Below are positions 62,540-64,000 of a stretch of 64,000 bases of DNA, one piece after another. The notes under the pieces were generated by a model. It was given only the letters and a program-made list of their open reading frames with translations, had not been told where the DNA came from and made no database searches. How positions within the stretch are numbered: position 1 is the stretch's first letter; each line of letters starts with the position of its first letter. Made by a program: the position numbers and the translations under genes. The stretch is from Chondrus crispus (Eukaryota; Rhodophyta; Florideophyceae; Gigartinales; Gigartinaceae): assembly GCF_000350225.1 (NCBI RefSeq), contig NW_005178572.1, positions 1-64,000 on the forward strand. The letters run 5' to 3'.

Positions 62540-64000
62540 CTACGCGTCCTCCCCGGCTTCCCCCGTCAGCAGCAAGTCCTCGCGGATTTCATCCGCGGCT
62601 CGCGCCACGTGGTCTTCGGTATGGTCGAGGTGCGGTTCCTCGAACACGTTGACGCCCGCGGGGGCCGTTTGACGCTGGTTTCGCCAAGCGGACGGCCCCT
62701 GGCGGTTGAACGGGGATCCCGGGCGGAGGCCTTGCCGGATGCGTAGCTTCTGGTGGTTGGCCTCTCGTGCCTCCAGAAGCTTGGCCCGCAGGCCCGCATC
62801 GGCAACGACGGGGCACCCCTCTTGTCGGTGCGTGGTGTCCAGGCAGAACCGGCACGGTGGCGGTCCGGGAAATCTCCCGCCGGAGAACCGGACGCGTGGA
62901 TCCTGCCCTTGCCTCCCGTACGGTCCTGTGCGCAAGTCGCCAGGGTTGGCGGGCGGAACCGGGGCGCCCGCCGTCGAAGCTGCCGGCGACGGATAATATC
63001 TCGTCGGTGGCGAGCTCATCGAGGTCGGCGTGGCGGTTTGGTCCGTCACGGCCAGGAATGCTTCTTCCGCCAATCCCCCGGCCGTCGGGATGTCGGATGC
63101 CGACTCCACCGACAGCATGGGCCTCGTCCTTGCGGTGCGGTCGAATCTTCTAGCCGCTCCGGACGGCTCGCGGTGAGCCATGGCTGACATCCCTTGTCGA
63201 CGGGAAGCCCGATTGGTTTCCCCGATCGCTTGCGCATAGCGAGCGACGGATTGGTAGTCCACATCTGGGTGCGTGGCGAGGTAATTACGAACCTGCACGC
63301 ACGTGGCGGGCAGTAACCCCTCTACGAACAGGGACTTCAACCGCCTGTCGGAGAATACCGTACCGCAGCGGAGTGCCTTGTCCCAGAGGTGGTTACTGTA
63401 AACCTCCTCCGTCATGTTTGAACTTTGACGGAAGGAGGTCACATCCGCAACCGCTTCGGAAATTACCTCGTCAGTAGCATAGGTGCGCAACAGAAAGTTG
63501 ACCACCTGTGGGTATGTCCGGAGCAGCTTGCGCCGCTCCACGTCAACCGCCATGGTATTTCCATTGAGGCGGGACTGGAGTAGGGCGTGAGCCTGACCGG
63601 TGAGGTAGAACTGGAAGCACCACACGGCGGCTCCCTCGGTGATCCCGTTGTGGTCGCACGCCATCTTCAGGCGTGCGAGAAATCCCAATACCGCAATCGG
63701 ATCTTGACCGCTGAACGTGTGAGACCTCATCTGCACGTCCAGTTTTTTCCGGTAACGGTTAATGTGCCGCGCTACGGTAGAGTCGTAGCGCGAGCTACGC
63801 CGTTCCAGGCGGTAGGTCTTGTAGTTGACGGCCTTGTTAAACAGGCCATTGAGGGGCCTGATTACCGCGGGCCGTCGCTCGTCGCTCTTCGGGGCAGCCC
63901 GGCGGTGTCTGCTCGAGCGACGACGCTCCTTATCCGACTGGGTGTGGTAGTCTTCCGAGTCGGACGGGTCGTGCCGGTGCCGGTCTCGGCTCCTGTCGCG
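62540..64000 (-). CDS. Gag of chromovirus 2, partial at the window edge
   Basis: The frame is open to the window end, beyond the first listed Met at 63736. Upstream residues include SDEDYHTQSDKERRRSSRHR-like basic sequence and TVARHINRYRKKLDVQMRSH. The capsid-like part has FSGQDPIAVLGFLARLKMAC, AVWCFQFYLTGQAHALLQS, LRTYATDEVISEAVADVT and LFVEGLLPATCVQVRN. A CCHC knuckle (CRFCLDTTHRQEGC) lies near residue 290, then a Gln/Arg-rich end. It has no visible stop and looks intact. Confidence 0.92.
   Translation of the reverse strand, partial: RDRSRDRHRHDPSDSEDYHTQSDKERRRSSRHRRAAPKSDERRPAVIRPLNGLFNKAVNYKTYRLERRSSRYDSTVARHINRYRKKLDVQMRSHTFSGQDPIAVLGFLARLKMACDHNGITEGAAVWCFQFYLTGQAHALLQSRLNGNTMAVDVERRKLLRTYPQVVNFLLRTYATDEVISEAVADVTSFRQSSNMTEEVYSNHLWDKALRCGTVFSDRRLKSLFVEGLLPATCVQVRNYLATHPDVDYQSVARYAQAIGETNRASRRQGMSAMAHREPSGAARRFDRTARTRPMLSVESASDIPTAGGLAEEAFLAVTDQTATPTSMSSPPTRYYPSPAASTAGAPVPPANPGDLRTGPYGRQGQDPRVRFSGGRFPGPPPCRFCLDTTHRQEGCPVVADAGLRAKLLEAREANHQKLRIRQGLRPGSPFNRQGPSAWRNQRQTAPAGVNVFEEPHLDHTEDHVARAADEIREDLLLTGEAGEDA

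Larger units (their letters stand above)
53391..64000 (-). mobile_element. Ty3/gypsy chromovirus 2, 3' part to window edge
   Basis: Gag (open to the window end), protease, RT, RNase H, integrase and chromodomain follow one another on the minus strand between 64,000 and 57,827. A GC-rich 4.4-kb region with an antisense gene follows, down to about 53,400, where composition changes. A left end near 53,391 (TGTAGTATAACTACC) is a guess by composition and TG; the matching LTR would lie outside the window. The copy is broken by nonsense codons and by a foreign segment with an assembly gap. Confidence 0.8.

Noticed and set aside
1-64000. tRNA, rRNA and CRISPR arrays
   Set aside because: I saw no cloverleaf, rRNA core or regularly spaced repeat-spacer pattern; repeats found are contiguous tandem repeats. 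A covariance-model scan could still find tRNAs I missed.

Overview
This window is eukaryotic nuclear DNA, rich in transposable elements and poor in intact host genes. It carries two Ty3/gypsy chromoviruses, a copia remnant, a PIF/Harbinger remnant, a tyrosine-recombinase element and a multi-ORF integrase-like element. The host-type genes (MRE11, an EST1/SMG5-7-like gene, an HGH1-like gene, an ABCB transporter fragment) have few or no introns. Two near-identical copies of a cyanobacterial-type Uma2 (DUF820) nuclease gene are embedded among them. Few introns, bacterial-type genes and abundant LTR elements suggest a red macroalga of the Chondrus type. This is inference, and a fungus cannot be excluded because an OrsD/RecQ remnant is also present.

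Layout. 0.7-3.4 kb: OrsD zinc-finger and RecQ helicase remnant. 3.7-5.4 kb: a minisatellite and a small motif array. 7.1-10.3 kb: ABCB fragment and EST1-like gene. 10.7-13.6 kb: degenerate repeats and a Crypton-like recombinase gene with a putative 35-nt intron. 14.1-15.7 kb: MRE11 with an in-frame stop. 16.5-18.3 kb: G-rich DNA and CCTAA-like repeats. 18.3-19.8 kb: an unrecognised gene. 21.7-22.7 kb: short tandem repeat and HGH1-like gene. 24.0-27.5 kb: three consecutive ORFs of an integrase-like element. 27.7-28.4 kb: purine-rich repeat. 28.9-30.8 kb: hairpins and copia RT/RNase H. 32.3-33.1 kb: hairpins and a short-chain dehydrogenase end. 33.6-38.4 kb: a 1.6-kb segmental duplication carrying Uma2.

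38.376-50.912 kb is a full-length Ty3/gypsy element on the minus strand with about 170-bp LTRs. It encodes gag, protease, RT-RNase H and integrase-chromodomain, all broken by stops and frameshifts. It also has a 4.3-kb region of unknown content between pol and the 3' LTR. 50.9-53.4 kb holds debris: a NUDIX/phosphotransferase-like fragment, a Harbinger transposase fragment and WD40 repeats. From about 53.4 kb to the window end is a second chromovirus on the minus strand. It has an extra decayed gene on the opposite strand, a 79-bp tandem repeat, and a pol gene interrupted by a 100-N gap joined to about 420 bp of unrelated open frame, probably a mis-assembly or contaminant.

The window reads as a graveyard of mobile DNA with a few host genes between. 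The points most worth follow-up are the duplicated Uma2 genes, the MRE11 copy lacking two active-site features, the recombinase element, the antisense gene of the second chromovirus, and the foreign segment at the gap. Many coding frames are broken, so boundaries across frameshifts are approximate.
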